This document shows, piece by piece, positions 11,301 through 24,800 of a DNA stretch of 64,000 nucleotides. How positions within the stretch are numbered: position 1 is the first letter of the stretch; every line of letters begins with the position of its first letter. Location of the stretch: the NCBI GenBank assembly GCA_036571765.1, contig BROE01000016.1, positions 17,626,121 to 17,690,120 of the forward strand. The letters are read 5' to 3'. The translations under genes and the position numbers were made by a program. Source of the stretch: Plecoglossus altivelis (taxonomy: Eukaryota; Chordata; Actinopteri; Osmeriformes; Plecoglossidae). The notes under the pieces were generated by a model. That model made no database searches and was not told the DNA's origin. It saw nothing but the letters and a program-made list of their open reading frames with translations.

Positions 11301-14103
11301 ATTACGCAGAACGGAGAACCGATCAGGAGTTTGACTTTGAATCGAACTGTTAAACGTGACATCAAATGAACCCATCCGTGCAACCCAGATCCCAACACAG
11401 TCGTGTGCAAACAAGTATGAGGTAAACTCCCAATAATAAGGTAGATGAAATCAATCACTGCCAAATGGAGAGATATGAACAGTAAATTCTGCCCTGAAGT
11501 CATGAAACTCAAACACCATCGTCAACCAAGAGACGACTACCATCAATATTTTCCCAACATAACAGAGGTGATCTGTTCTGCATTGGATCCTCAGAAAGGC
11601 CTGTCAAACTGGATTAAGAATATTTCTAACTTTGCATGGGTGTTTCCAACCTCTTCGTGGTAGCATCCTGTGTAACAGTAACAACAATACATGTGATCTC
11701 AGATCACATTGAAAAGCGCTGAAGCTTAGCTAGCCAGATCTGATGCAACTGCTTTAGATGGAACATTTAAAAGGATTCAACTAAGCCAAGGATCGGCCCT
11801 GAGTACCAAGACCCAAAGCCCGGTGATACCAGCGCCTCCTTAAGGTTGGATATCAAGAGTTTATCTGTCATCTATCTGAGGACCTTGGACTGTTATGGAA
11901 AACCCACACACAGTAACACTTCAGGACTTGCTCGTTGCAACAGTAAAAAAAAAAGAAAAGAAAAAAGGTTCAAGTTCAACCACTGCTGGCGAAGACGAAG
12001 GAGACACGCCCACTTAGAAGACGATCCAGATATTGTGATAATTGGCGACAATGAATGATCATTTATCCCGTCTGCAACGAGAACAACAAGTTTCCCATGG
12101 GATGAAAATAAACTCCTAAGCTTTTTCTGTTCTATTTTTTTTTTCTTCTTTCTTCGGACTCTCTGGACTTTGGTCATAGACCATAGTGGGCGACTTACTA
12201 GTCCTGAGAAGAATGCAGATTGGCATCTGGCTTATTTTCTCTGCCCATTCTGGGACCAGCAGCGTCGGGGGATACAAGCATATTTCATTGCACATAGATG
12301 ACTGCGTGTGTTTTGAAAAGCTTTGATTTGAGCCCATGTAGACTGAGTGAAGCTGCTTCTGTCCTGCTGAACCCACCCTGCCACTGGCTTCCCTGGTGAG
12401 TTCTCCACTTCCCAGGACACTCTGACAGCGTTGTCTGGTCAGAGCTGGGAACAACACAGACTGTAGACTCTAGACATCAGCTGGTACTCCACTTCTATAA
12501 AGTCCTCGTAGCACCACGTTGGTTTTGGCCCCTGTCCCGGCCTCTCCCTCTCCCTCCCTCCATCTCTCTATCCCTCTCTCTCTCCCTCTCCTGCTCTCTC
12601 TCTCTCTCCCTGTCCTCCCTCTCCCTGTCCTCCCTCTCTCTCCCTCCCTCCCTCTCTCCCTCCCCCTCCCTCCCTCCCNNNNNNNNNNNNNNNNNNNNNN
12701 NNNNNNNNNNNNNNNNNNNNNNNNNNNNNNNNNNNNNNNNNNNNNNNNNNNNNNNNNNNNNNNNNNNNNNNNNNNNNNNNNNNNNNNNNNNNNNNNNNNN
12801 NNNNNNNNNNNNNNNNNNNNNNNNNNNNNNNNNNNNNNNNNNNNNNNNNNNNNNNNNNNNNNNNNNNNNNNNNNNNNNNNNNNNNNNNNNNNNNNNNNNN
12901 NNNNNNNNNNNNNNNNNNNNNNNNNNNNNNNNNNNNNNNNNNNNNNNNNNNNNNNNNNNNNNNNNNNNNNNNNNNNNNNNNNNNNNNNNNNNNNNNNNNN
13001 NNNNNNNNNNNNNNNNNNNNNNNNNNNNNNNNNNNNNNNNNNNNNNNNNNNNNNNNNNNNNNNNNNNNNNNNNNNNNNNNNNNNNNNNNNNNNNNNNNNN
13101 NNNNNNNNNNNNNNNNNNNNNNNNNNNNNNNNNNNNNNNNNNNNNNNNNNNNNNNNNNNNNNNNNNNNNNNNNNNNNNNNNNNNNNNNNNNNNNNNNNNN
13201 NNNNNNNNNNNNNNNNNNNNNNNNNNNNNNNNNNNNNNNNNNNNNNNNNNNNNNNNNNNNNNNNNNNNNNNNNNNNNNNNNNNNNNNNNNNNNNNNNNNN
13301 NNNNNNNNNNNNNNNNNNNNNNNNNNNNNNNNNNNNNNNNNNNNNNNNNNNNNNNNNNNNNNNNNNNNNNNNNNNNNNNNNNNNNNNNNNNNNNNNNNNN
13401 NNNNNNNNNNNNNNNNNNNNNNNNTGCCCCTCGCCCTTTCCCTCCTCCCCCTCCTCTCCCATCCACCCTCACTCTCTCTAAGCTTGACCAGACAGGGTCT
13501 GTTGGCCCACAGTCTCTCCTGGGAGCTGGCGTCCCCTCTATGTGGCGTGAAGACATTTCAGACGACCAAGGGGACCTATCCTCCATGGTTATTAGGCCTT
13601 CATAACACCACAGCGCCGCCCTTGACAAGAAGCGCAGTTTATGTTCTCGGCCTGGAAGAAGCGTCCGCGATGGTGAAACAATACAGGACATTGTAAGCAA
13701 TACGGTACAGAAACGGGCGGTGGAAGATCGAGTACGAACCCCTGGCTCCAAATCGACCACAGAACAAGACTAGCGTACACACTTCACAGACAAGGTGCCA
13801 AGGCTTTAGAAGACGCGAAACAGGAGATGGCGGGTCTACACACACACAAACTCGAACCACACACACCCACACACACACACACAACCTCTAACCACACACA
13901 CACACCCACACACAGACAGACAGACTCACACACACACACTAACCACACAGATCACATGGCACACACCCACATACCACATCACACAACACCACACACACAT
14001 ACACTCCACACGCACACACACAAACACACACCCACATACACTCCATACACACACACACACACACTAACCACACACATCACATGTGCACACACCCACATAC
14101 ACT

Positions 14104-14141
<38 letters not shown>

Positions 14142-15505
14142 TCCACACGCACACACACAAACACACACACTCTAACCACACACATCACATGTGCACACAC
14201 CCACATACACTCCACATACACTCCACATACACTCCACACACACACACGCGCAAACTCTAACCACACACATTACATGTGCACACACCCACATACACTATAC
14301 ACTACACTACACTACACTACACACACACACACACATACACACATACACACACACATACACTATAAACTACACCACACACACACACACACACACACACGCA
14401 CGCAGACACACACACACACACACACACCCCTGCAGCTTTCACCACTTGCTGGGAATACAATGAAGGGGCTGAAAAGTCAACAAAGCGAAACATCCAGGGA
14501 GGCTGTAAGCGGGACAGACGGAGAGGCACTGAGGCGAGGTCAAAGGTAAACTCCCATGGAACCAACTTCATTAACTTCAGCCATGTCCTGAGGAGATCAT
14601 TAAAACAGCCATAGACACAGGGGGAGGAGGAGGAGAGGAGAAGGGATAGGGGGAGGAGGAGGAGGGGAAGGGGGGAGGAGGAGGAGAGACCACCCCCCTT
14701 CTCACCAGCCAGACTCCTCACGTTGTGATTCACGAGGCTTTCCACTGTCCATGAGACGAGGCTGAATCAGGCTAGGGTAGTCCTCTGCCAGGCATCAGGC
14801 CCAGGGGGTTTTGAGCGTGTGGAGAGAGCTGTCTGGCTGTGCAGAGAGAGGCTGTCTGGCTGTGCGGAGCAGACTGTCTGGCTGTGCAGAGAGAGCTGTT
14901 TGGCTGTGCAGAGAGAGCTGTTTGGCTGTGCTGAGCAGGCTGTCTGGCTGTGCTGAGAGAGAGCTGTCTGGCTGTGCTGAGAGAGCTGTTTGGCTGTGCT
15001 GAGGGAGGCTGTCTGGCTGTGCAAAGAGAGCTGTTTGGCTGTTTGGCTGTGCAGAGAGAGCTGTCTGGCTGTGCTGAGAGAGCTGTTTGGCTGTGCTGAG
15101 AGAGAGCTGTTTGGCTGTGCAGAGAGAGCTGTTTGGCTGTGCTGAGCAGGCTGTCTGGCTGTGCTGAGCAGGCTGTGTGGCTGTGCTGAGCAGGCTGTCT
15201 GGCTGTGCTGAGAGAGCTGTTTGGCTGTGCTGAGCAGGCTGTCTGGCTGTGCTGAGCAGGCTGTGTGGCTGTGCTGAGCAGGCTGTGTGGCTGTGCTGAG
15301 AGAGCTGTGTGGCTGTGCTGAGAGAGCTGTGTGGCTGTGCTGAGAGAGCTGTGTGGCTGTGCTGAGCTATCTGCCTGTAGCACCACTGGATTTCCCACGC
15401 AGGCACGGCGTGAACGTGTTGAATCAGCAGGAGAGTCGGATTTCAGCGCCTGAGAATCATGTCCTTCTGAAACATCAGCTTTGATGGTGGACTCCTGTCC
15501 ACCCT

Positions 15506-15553
<48 letters not shown>

Positions 15554-15859
15554 AGATGAGGGGGATAAGGAAGTTACCCATGTGTAAGAAGCGATCAGGG
15601 GTTTCCCTGGAAGGTCATCGCTTTCCTTCCCTCCCTGCCTCTCTCCATCCTTCCATCTCCTCTCTCTCCACACCCCTCACCCGATCCTCTCTCTCTCTCT
15701 CTCCATCCTTCCATCTCCTCTCTCCACACCCCTCACCCCATCCTCTCTCTCTCTCTCTCTCTGTCCTTCCTTCCCTCCCTGCCTGCCTCCCTCCATCCTT
15801 CCATCTCCTCTCTCCACACCCCTCACCCCATCCTCTCTCTCTGTCCGTCTGGCTCTTTC

Positions 15860-15894
<35 letters not shown>

Positions 15895-18800
15895 CCTTCT
15901 TTCCCCCCCTCTGTCTCTCTCTGTCTCTCTCTCTCCTTAACTGCAGACGCGATAGAGCACTGTGTCTTATCATCCTACTCAACTTCCACCTGAAACAATA
16001 TTTGCACATGAGTGTTCAATTTAACATTTGGGTGACCCCTTCGTCATGGTTACAAAATAAGCCACAGCATGGAAGCACAGGCCAACCCACAGTCCAACAT
16101 GTGACTGGAGGAGGAGGAGGAGGGGGGGGGGGGGATTGGCAATATAGGAAGGTTGATGGGTTTACTGATTTAGATTTCAAAAGCCTATAATGTTTTGGTT
16201 AGCATGGAGATGTTCTGTGAACCTGCAAACTAATGTGAACGCTGAACAAAGATTTCCTGTCTGAGCAACGTTTGAGTTCAAGTAGTTCCTCTTGCTTTTA
16301 GATTGTCTGGAGGATGAGTAAGGAGAGGAGGGAGGCAGGGAGGGAGGAGGGAGGGAGGAGGGAGGAGGGAGGGAGGAGGGAGGGGAGGGAGGGAGGGAGG
16401 GAGGGAGGGAGAGGAGAGGAGGGAGGAAGGGAGGGAGTAGGAATGGGGGAGGACTGAAGAGAGAGAGAGAGAGAGGGTGTAGAGAGGAGGAGAGGAGGGA
16501 GGAGGGAGGGAGGGAGGGGAGGAAGGAGGGGAGGGAGGGAGCGGAGAGAGAGAGAGGGTGAGAGAGGGAGGAGAGGAGGGAGGGAGGAGGAACGAGAGGA
16601 GAGAGGAAGAGAGATGAAGAAGGAGCTGTAGTTATACGCAGCGCCAGTCTACGTTGGTCCTCTAAATCTTACATCAAGGTCTAGTCGCGTCCAGACTCCT
16701 GCTTAGTGTGTCTCTCCCCGGATACCTGCTCCCTCTGCCTTAAGAAATCGAAAACAAGCGAAGCGGTCCTGGGAAACACGTGGAGATTCTATCTGTGTCC
16801 GTCTAGCAAGACTAACGACAGCAGACAAGCAAGGCCACTGCAGGCAGTAAAACAAGTGTTTAGCCTGATTCAGACATGCACAGTAAAACATAGGTTTTAC
16901 AAGCGGCATTCAGAGTAACATTTTGAACCTTCTACCTTTGAGGTCTGGCAGGAATTAGTGTATACTGTTACACTGGAGGAGAGGGGGGGGCAATAGGGGG
17001 GGGGCAAGCGGTAGGGCCGGGACAGAGGCTTGAGGGGTGGGAAGGGGGGGGCGCCTGGGGTAGTTAGGGGTGCGTTCCCTTAGCGATCACCTTCCAAACC
17101 TTCCCCAAGCACACAGAAGGGGGGCGTGGCTCTCTTTGCCAACAAGACACCTGTTCCCACGACAACCGTCTCTAAAAGAATGCCGTCCCGTTTTAAAACT
17201 CGGCGCCCAAAAAAAAAACAAGCGAAGAGAAACAAGGAGATGTTCGGAAGCAATTCAGCCATTCCTCGGTCAGGCTGGATGGTTGCCCTGAGTTCAGGAG
17301 AGCCTGTGCTGTCTCCTTGGCCAGGCTGCGGTGGAGTGCAGGCGCAAGAGTGAGGTTGGGCTCCCAGTCCCCCTAATTACACAGCAGGGAGAGTATGGTG
17401 TGAGCTCTGGCTCTGGCAGATCAGCCATTCCACTTCCTGGTAGACTACTGGCTGACCTGCAAGGAGAGAAAGAGGAGAGGTGTGGGTGTAGGGGGGAGAG
17501 AGAGAGAAAAGATAGAAGCACGAGAGGGATCCCCTCTGATGTATCGCCAGCACGTGTGTCGAGGCCGGGAGAGAGACAACGCGATACGAGAAAGATGGAG
17601 GGTGTCGGGAGGGTTGCTGCGTGTGGGCGGGGTACAGAGAAAGGGTCGTGGATGGATGGAGAGAGAGAAGAGGACTGGAGAGAGGAAGCCTTCGTAGAGA
17701 AGGACACAGTAACACACAACAACTCCACTCCAACAGCAACCTCTGGAAAGACGAGTGAGAAGAGAGACGAGAGGAAGAGGAAGAGCGTCTCATGGGCGAG
17801 GCAGATAATATTCACAGAGTGAAGGGTGGAGTGTTGTTTTGCATCTCTGCGGGAAAAGATACCCAGCTGGAAGTTATTGAAAATATAAGGAAACTAGCCC
17901 ATTTATACATGATCTCTTAATCAGCTTCGGTATAGCAAGTTGACTGTTACGGCATCGACCTGAGGGTAGAGGATTATAATCTGTGCTGTGTCTGTCCTCA
18001 AAGCAAACAACCACTTAACTAGGTAACATAGCCTGCTAGCCTCCTAATGGCCTTGTACCAGGGTAGGTAACATAGCCTGCTAGCCTCCTAATGGCCTTGT
18101 ACCAGGATAGGTAACATAATCAGGAGGGTGAAAACCTGCTTAGCTTCAGAAGGCAGAACAACACCAGTGCTAGGAGAAGAACGGAAGAGGAGAGGAGGGA
18201 GGAAGAGGAGAGAAGGAGAGAGGAAGGGAGGAGACGAGGGAGGAAGAGGAGAGAAGGAGAGAGGAAGGGAGGAAGAGGAGGGAGGAAGAGGAGAGAAGGA
18301 GCCATGAAGGAAGGAGAGGAGGGAGGAAGAGGAGAGAAGGAGAGAGGAAGGGAGGAGAGGAGGGAGGAAGAGGAGAGAAGGAGAGAGGAAGGGAGGAGAG
18401 GAGGCCAGAAAGGAAGGGAGAGGAGGTGGGGAGAGGAGAGAGGAAGGGAGGAGGGCAGAAAGGAAGGGAGAGGAGGTGGGGAGAGGAGAATGGAGGAGAG
18501 GAGGGTAGAGAAGAGGAGAGACGAGGTGGGGAGAGAGGAAGGGAGGAAAGAAGCGGAGTAGAATGAACGTCTTCTTTCCACATCTTCCTTCTTAGCAGAG
18601 AAGGATACGTTTGTTCGTAAACACATTCTCCACCAGTAAAGCAATCCAGCAACACTTGTGATTTTTCCGCCGTGTCCGTAGCCAGGCTGAGTAAGCCCCC
18701 TTCAGAGAGCTGCCAGGAGGACTCAGCGAGCGCCCAGCGGTCCTTGGAGTTCTCTCACGGCTATTAGTGACCATTCATCTGGGGAGCCTGGGAAAATGCC

Positions 18801-21800
18801 TCAGCAGCCTGCAGTGGCCACGGGGAAAACAGGCTGGCCGCTGTCCCTCCCTTCTCCTAAGCCCTGGCACCTGTGCGGGGAGAGAGAGACCCAGGTCTGC
18901 CCTGCCTCCAGAGATACAGGAGACTCTACCCAGGCTTTATACCTGCCCTGCCCTGCCTCGAGGGGCAGAGTGTGGGAGGGAAGCTACCCCGGGGGCTGGG
19001 TTCCTCGAACGGCGAGGAGGGAGGAAAGAGCCCAAGGCTGGATCGATACCCTGAGAGTTGACACACATCTGCTAATGTGCTCTGGACGTCTGAAACGGCA
19101 CGTTAACCAAAACCGTGATAAAAGAGACCTTCTCGGTTTACAAAGCCAAACACACAAAATGTGTGTGTATGTGTGTGTGTGTTAAAAATAAACACACACA
19201 CACACACACACACAAAGGTACACAATGCACCGCTAACTACTTGGAAGCTAATCTAGATCAGGGGTACTCTTACATTTGAATAAAACAGAGAGACCCAGTA
19301 CACACGCACAGTGGCTAAACTATCAACATACAGCAGGAGCAGCCACATCAATGCCATCGCACACACTCATGTTATCTCCTGGAGAGCTCACACAGTATGA
19401 TGAGAGTAAAGAATGCTTTTCAGATGGGTCACATTTGACGCAGGGTCTCCCAGCCCAGCACGCAGGGGCTGGGAGGGAGAGGGAGAAGGGAGGGGCTTTC
19501 AGGCAAGGAAAACTGAGCCGCTCTTTAACTCCGAAGGAACCCAAGCGTCTCTCATTGTCATATCAAATAACAAAAACATGGCCGCTTGATTCTGCTCCCT
19601 GAGTCCAGCCAGCAGCCAGGAACGTGTGGGTGTGTCCCAGGAAGAGCAGGTCTCTCTCTCCCAACCTCTCTCCTCTCACAGTCTCTTTTTCTTCGCCTCT
19701 CCCCTCTCCCAGCCTCTTTCTCGCAACCAATCCTTTGACTTACTTGGCCTCCTCCAGCTCCTCCTTCTGTTTCTTTCTCATTCTTCCCGTCTCTCAGCCC
19801 CTTCTCAGTTCTCCTCTCTCTCCCAAGCCTATCTTCTCCACTTTCTCCAGTCCCTCTTCCCGCCTCCCTCCTCTCCAGCTCTCTCCTCTCTCAGCTCCTC
19901 ATCTCTCCCAGCCTCCCTCCTCTCCCACCTCCCTCCTCTCCCACATCGCTCCTCTCCGCATTCCCTCCTCTCCCAGCCTCCTCCTCTTCCAGCCCCTCCC
20001 CCTCTCCAGCTCCTCCTCTACTCCAGCCTCCTTTCTCCGTCAGACCTCCCTCTCTTCTCAGCCTCATCTACTTTCTCAGCATCCCTTTCTCCCAAGCCTC
20101 CTTTACTCCACAGCCTCCCTTTCTCCCCTCCCTCTCTCTCAGCTTCTCACTCTCAGCCTCCCTCTCTCCCAGCTCCCTCTCTCCCAGCCTCCCTCCTCTC
20201 CAGCCTCCCTCTCTCCAGCCTCCTCATCTCCCAGCCTCCATTCTCTCTCAGCCTCCTCTCTCTCAGGCCTCCCTCTTCTCCCAAGCCTCCCCTCTCTCCC
20301 AGCCTCTCTACGCTCAGCCTCCCTCTCTCCCAGCCTCCCTCTCTCCCAGCCCTTCTCCCTCTGTTCTCTCCTCCTCTCCAGCCTCCTCTTCCGACTCCCT
20401 CCTCTCCTGTCTCTCTCCCGCCGACAGAAAGTCACAGTTCAGGCCAGCCTATCTGGTCTGAGCAAGTGTTTGTGGGAAAATTCCTTGTTAACCCTCGAGA
20501 ACACATAATACAATAACATCAACTCTGAGCTAATCATGAATTCAATGAAAAAAAAAATTAAAAAAAAAAATTAAAAAACGCCAGCGAACAACTACATTGG
20601 AACATACGGATTTCATGCATTAAAACATGAGTTTAGCTGTTGCATGGATGTTGCTGTCAATAAAACCTGTCGACCACAGCCTTCAACGGGAACTATCACT
20701 CGCATTCGCACAAACAATCGCACCCAATAATAGGGCCTGACACAGTGGAATCTGTTGATGGCTCATTTCCACAGTGGCAAAAGCTGCCACCGTTGGGTCG
20801 ATTCTTTATGTATGCACTACCTCCGTGAATCCACACTAAACCCAGCACAAACACCGTCTCTGACAATACCCTAATACCCAGAATTACCCCTCCTACAACA
20901 TTACATTCAGCCCTGTACTGCCTCTCTCTTCAGCCTCCCTCTCTCTCAGCCTCCCTTTCTCCCACCTCCCTCTCTCCCAGCCTCTCTACTCATCACCCTC
21001 CCTCTTCTCCAGACACTCCCTCTCTCCAGCCTCCACCGCACACCCACGGCTCTCTCCCTCCTCTCCCAGCCTCCCTCTCTCCCAGCCTCCCTCTCTCCCA
21101 GCCTCCCTCCTCTCTGTCTCTCTCCCTCCGACAGAAGCTCCAGTCAGTCCAGCCTGTCTGTACTGAGCCAAGATGTTTGGTGGGAAAAGTTCCCTTTGTT
21201 AAGCCCTCGAAGAAACATAAATAAATAAAATCACTATGAGCTAATCATGAATTCATGAAAAAAAAAAAAAAATACAATTAAAAAAACGCCAGCGAAAACT
21301 GGCAGTTGGAAATGGTTTCATGCTGATAAGAACATGAGTGCTGTTGATGGCTGTTGGCTGTCAATAAAACCTTGTCTGACACAGGGGTACAGGGAACTAT
21401 ACTCGATTCGCACAAAACAAGCGCACCCATATAGGGGCTGGACGACGTGGAGTCTGTTGATGGCTCATTTACGGTGGCAACAGCTGCCACCGCTTGGGTC
21501 GTTCTTTATGGTATTGGCACTAGCCTCCGTGAATCCACACTGGCACCAGCACAAACACCGTCTCTGACAAGACCCTGAATACCCAGAATACCCCTCCTAC
21601 AACAGTCATATCAGCCCTGTAGGCCGGCCTATTCCTGTCCTACACAAGCCAGTTCCTCCACCTCCCACACACACACGCAGTTGTCTGGAAACAGTTTCAC
21701 ACCCGTACGTGTGTAATGTAGCTGTCCTCAAAGAAAGGACGCACATCCGCACTCGCGCACACCAACCCCCCCCCCCGCGCGCTTCTATGCCGCCCCCCGC

Positions 21801-24800
21801 TAGCCCCAGCTGGAAGGTTCTGCGAGGATTAGCAGGTTAGCATTTGACCTATGTGCAGAATAGACGACCCCAGTTCTTAATACCCAGTCCTTAGTCTGCT
21901 AGGTTTCCTCTCTCATAAGCCTCAGTCTTTTACGACCCGTGTTTCTCACACTCTGCCTTCACCCGCACAACGCAGGAGTTTCCCCTCACGAGAGGAAACA
22001 AAAGGAGAGAAGAATGTCGTCACGCGAGCTCACGAGCGGGGATGTTCACCTTGTAATCGTTAACTGACAATACGAATGTTTATCTGTCCATACGATTACG
22101 ATCTTTTAAACAGTTCTGCCAATTTAGCGACAATAGCGCTCGTTTAAAAATCGTTTCACTTTCCCGAGTGACAATAAATATCTGTCTAGCGACTTTCTGC
22201 TACTTCAGCTATATTTGTTATTGTTGAGATGTAGCAAAATGATCATTGTACTTCCCTTTTGTTATAGCCGCCAATCATGTTGGATTCAGTGTTTTCGTTC
22301 AGACACTCTTGTTCTGCTGCCAGGTTGAACGACAGTGTAAACAACACTCCCAGCCTCTCACTGTCTCTGTCTCTCACACTGTCTCTCTCACACTGTCTTT
22401 CTTACACTGTCTCTCTCACACTGTCTCTCTCACACTGTCTCTCTCTTTCACAACGGTAAAGAACAGGCGTGTTTTTGTTGCCAAAGGAGAGAACACAAAG
22501 CGGTTATTAGTCAAACCGAAACATGTCCTTTTGACTTTGTTGGTGATGCTACATGTAGCATGATTAGACTAAAGACTGTTGGTGATGCTACATGTAGCAT
22601 GATTAGACTAAAGACTGTTGGTGATGCTACATGTAGCATGATTAGACTAAAGACTGTTGGCGATGCTACATGTAGCATGATTAGACTAAAGACTGTTGGT
22701 GATGCTACATGTAGCATGATTAGACTAAAGATCGTTGATGATGCTACATGTAGCATGATTAGACTAAAGATCGTTGGTGATGCTACATGTAGCATGATTA
22801 GACTAAAGATGGTTGATGATGCTACATGTAGCATGATTAGACTAAAGATGGTTGGCGATGCTACATGTAGCATGATTAGACTAAAGATGGTTGATGATGC
22901 TACATGTAGCATGATTAGACTAAAGATCGTTGGCGATGCTACATGTAGCATGATTAGACTAAAGATGGTTGGCGATGCTACATGTAGCATGATTAGACTA
23001 AAGATGGTTGGTGATGCTACATGTAGCATGATTAGACTAAAGATGGTTGGTGATGCTACATGTAGCATGATTAGACTAAAGATCGTTGGTGATGCTACAT
23101 GTAGCATGATTAGACTAAAGACTGTTGGCGATGCTACATGTAGCATGATTAGACTAAAGATGGTTGGTGATGCTACATGTAGCATGATTAGACTAAAGAC
23201 TGTTGGTGATGCTACATGTAGCATGATTAGACTAAAGACTGTTGGCGATGCTACATGTAGCATGATTAGACTAAAGATGGTTGGCGATGCTACATGTAGC
23301 ATGATTAGACTAAAGACTGTTGGCGATGCTACATGTAGCATGATTAGACTAAAGATGGTTGGTGATGCTACATGTAGCATGATTAGACTAAAGATGGTTG
23401 GCGATGCTACATGTAGCATTATCAGACTAAAGATGGTTGGTGATGCTACATGTAGCATGATTAGACTAAAGATCGTTGGTGATGCTACATGTAGCATGAT
23501 TAGACTAAAGACTGTTGGCGATGCTACATGTAGCATGATTAGACTAAAGACTGTTGGTGATGCTACATGTAGCATGATTAGACTAAAGACTGTTGGCGAT
23601 GCTACATGTAGCATGATTAGACTAAAGATGGTTGGTGATGCTACATGTAGCATGATTAGACTAAAGATGGTTGGCGATGCTACATGTAGCATTATCAGAC
23701 TAAAGATGGTTGGTGATGCTACATGTAGCATGATTAGACTAAAGATGGTTGGTGATGCTACATGTAGCATGATTAGACTAAAGATGGTTGGTGATGCTAC
23801 ATGTAGCATGATTAGACTAAAGATGGTTGGCGATGCTACATGTAGCATGTTTAGACTAAAGATGGTTGGTGATGCTACATGTAGCATGTTTAGACTAAAG
23901 ATGGTTGGTGATGCTACATGTAGCATGTTTAGACTAAAGATGGTTGGCGATGCTACATGTAGCATGTTTAGACTAAAGATAGTTGGCGATGCTACATGTA
24001 GCATGTTTAGACTAAAGATGGTTGGTGATGCTACATGTAGCATGTTTAGACTAAAGATGGTTGGTGATGCTACATGTAGCATGATTAGACTAAAGATGTA
24101 CACATCTTTCCTATGTATTATTTTTCCTCAATCGCCCCCTCTCTCTCGGCCTATTTCCCTCCTAATTCTCCCCCTCCCCCTCTCTCCCTGCCTTTTCTCT
24201 CCCCCTCCCTCCCTCCCTCAGTCGGGGTCTCTATAGTTGACCTCAGTTGGTTCTTTATCATTAGACCTGTCTGTCTCTCATCAGCTTGTCAGTGATCATA
24301 TGAGTCAGGTTTTTCAGTAACCTAAGACTGTTAGCCTGTTCTCACCTAGCCCAGGGGAAGGATAACTCACAGTTACTCTCTCTCACACTCACTCACACTC
24401 ACAACAAAAGATACAGAGACAGACACCACTTACATATCCCTCCCTCTCTCTCACACTGTCTCTCTCTCTCTCACACACACACTGTCTCTCTTTCACACTG
24501 TCTCTCTCACACTGTCTCTCTCTGTCTCACACTGTCTCTCTCTCACACTGTCTCTCTCTCACACTGTCTCTCTCTCACACACTGTCTCTCTCACACTGTC
24601 TCTCTCTCTCACACTGTCTCTCTTTCACACTGTCTCTCTCTTTCACACTGTCTCTCTCTTTCACACTGTCTCTCTCTCTCTCACACACACACTGTCTCTC
24701 TTTCACACTGTCTCTCTCACACTGTCTCTCTCTCACACTGTCTCTCTCTCACACTGTCTCTCTCTCACACACTGTCTCTCTCTCACACACTGTCTCTCTC

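Noticed and set aside
12470..13760. Long open frames across the N gap
   Set aside because: Most of their length is unknown bases and the rest is CT repeat.
22546..24098. CRISPR-like array of regularly spaced palindromic repeats
   Set aside because: There are no unique spacers: the whole 39-bp unit repeats, the host is a vertebrate, and there are no cas genes.
22511..24236. Two proteins of over 500 residues on opposite strands
   Set aside because: Both are translations of the 39-bp tandem repeat; unit length divisible by three keeps them open. No domain, splice site or start context supports them.
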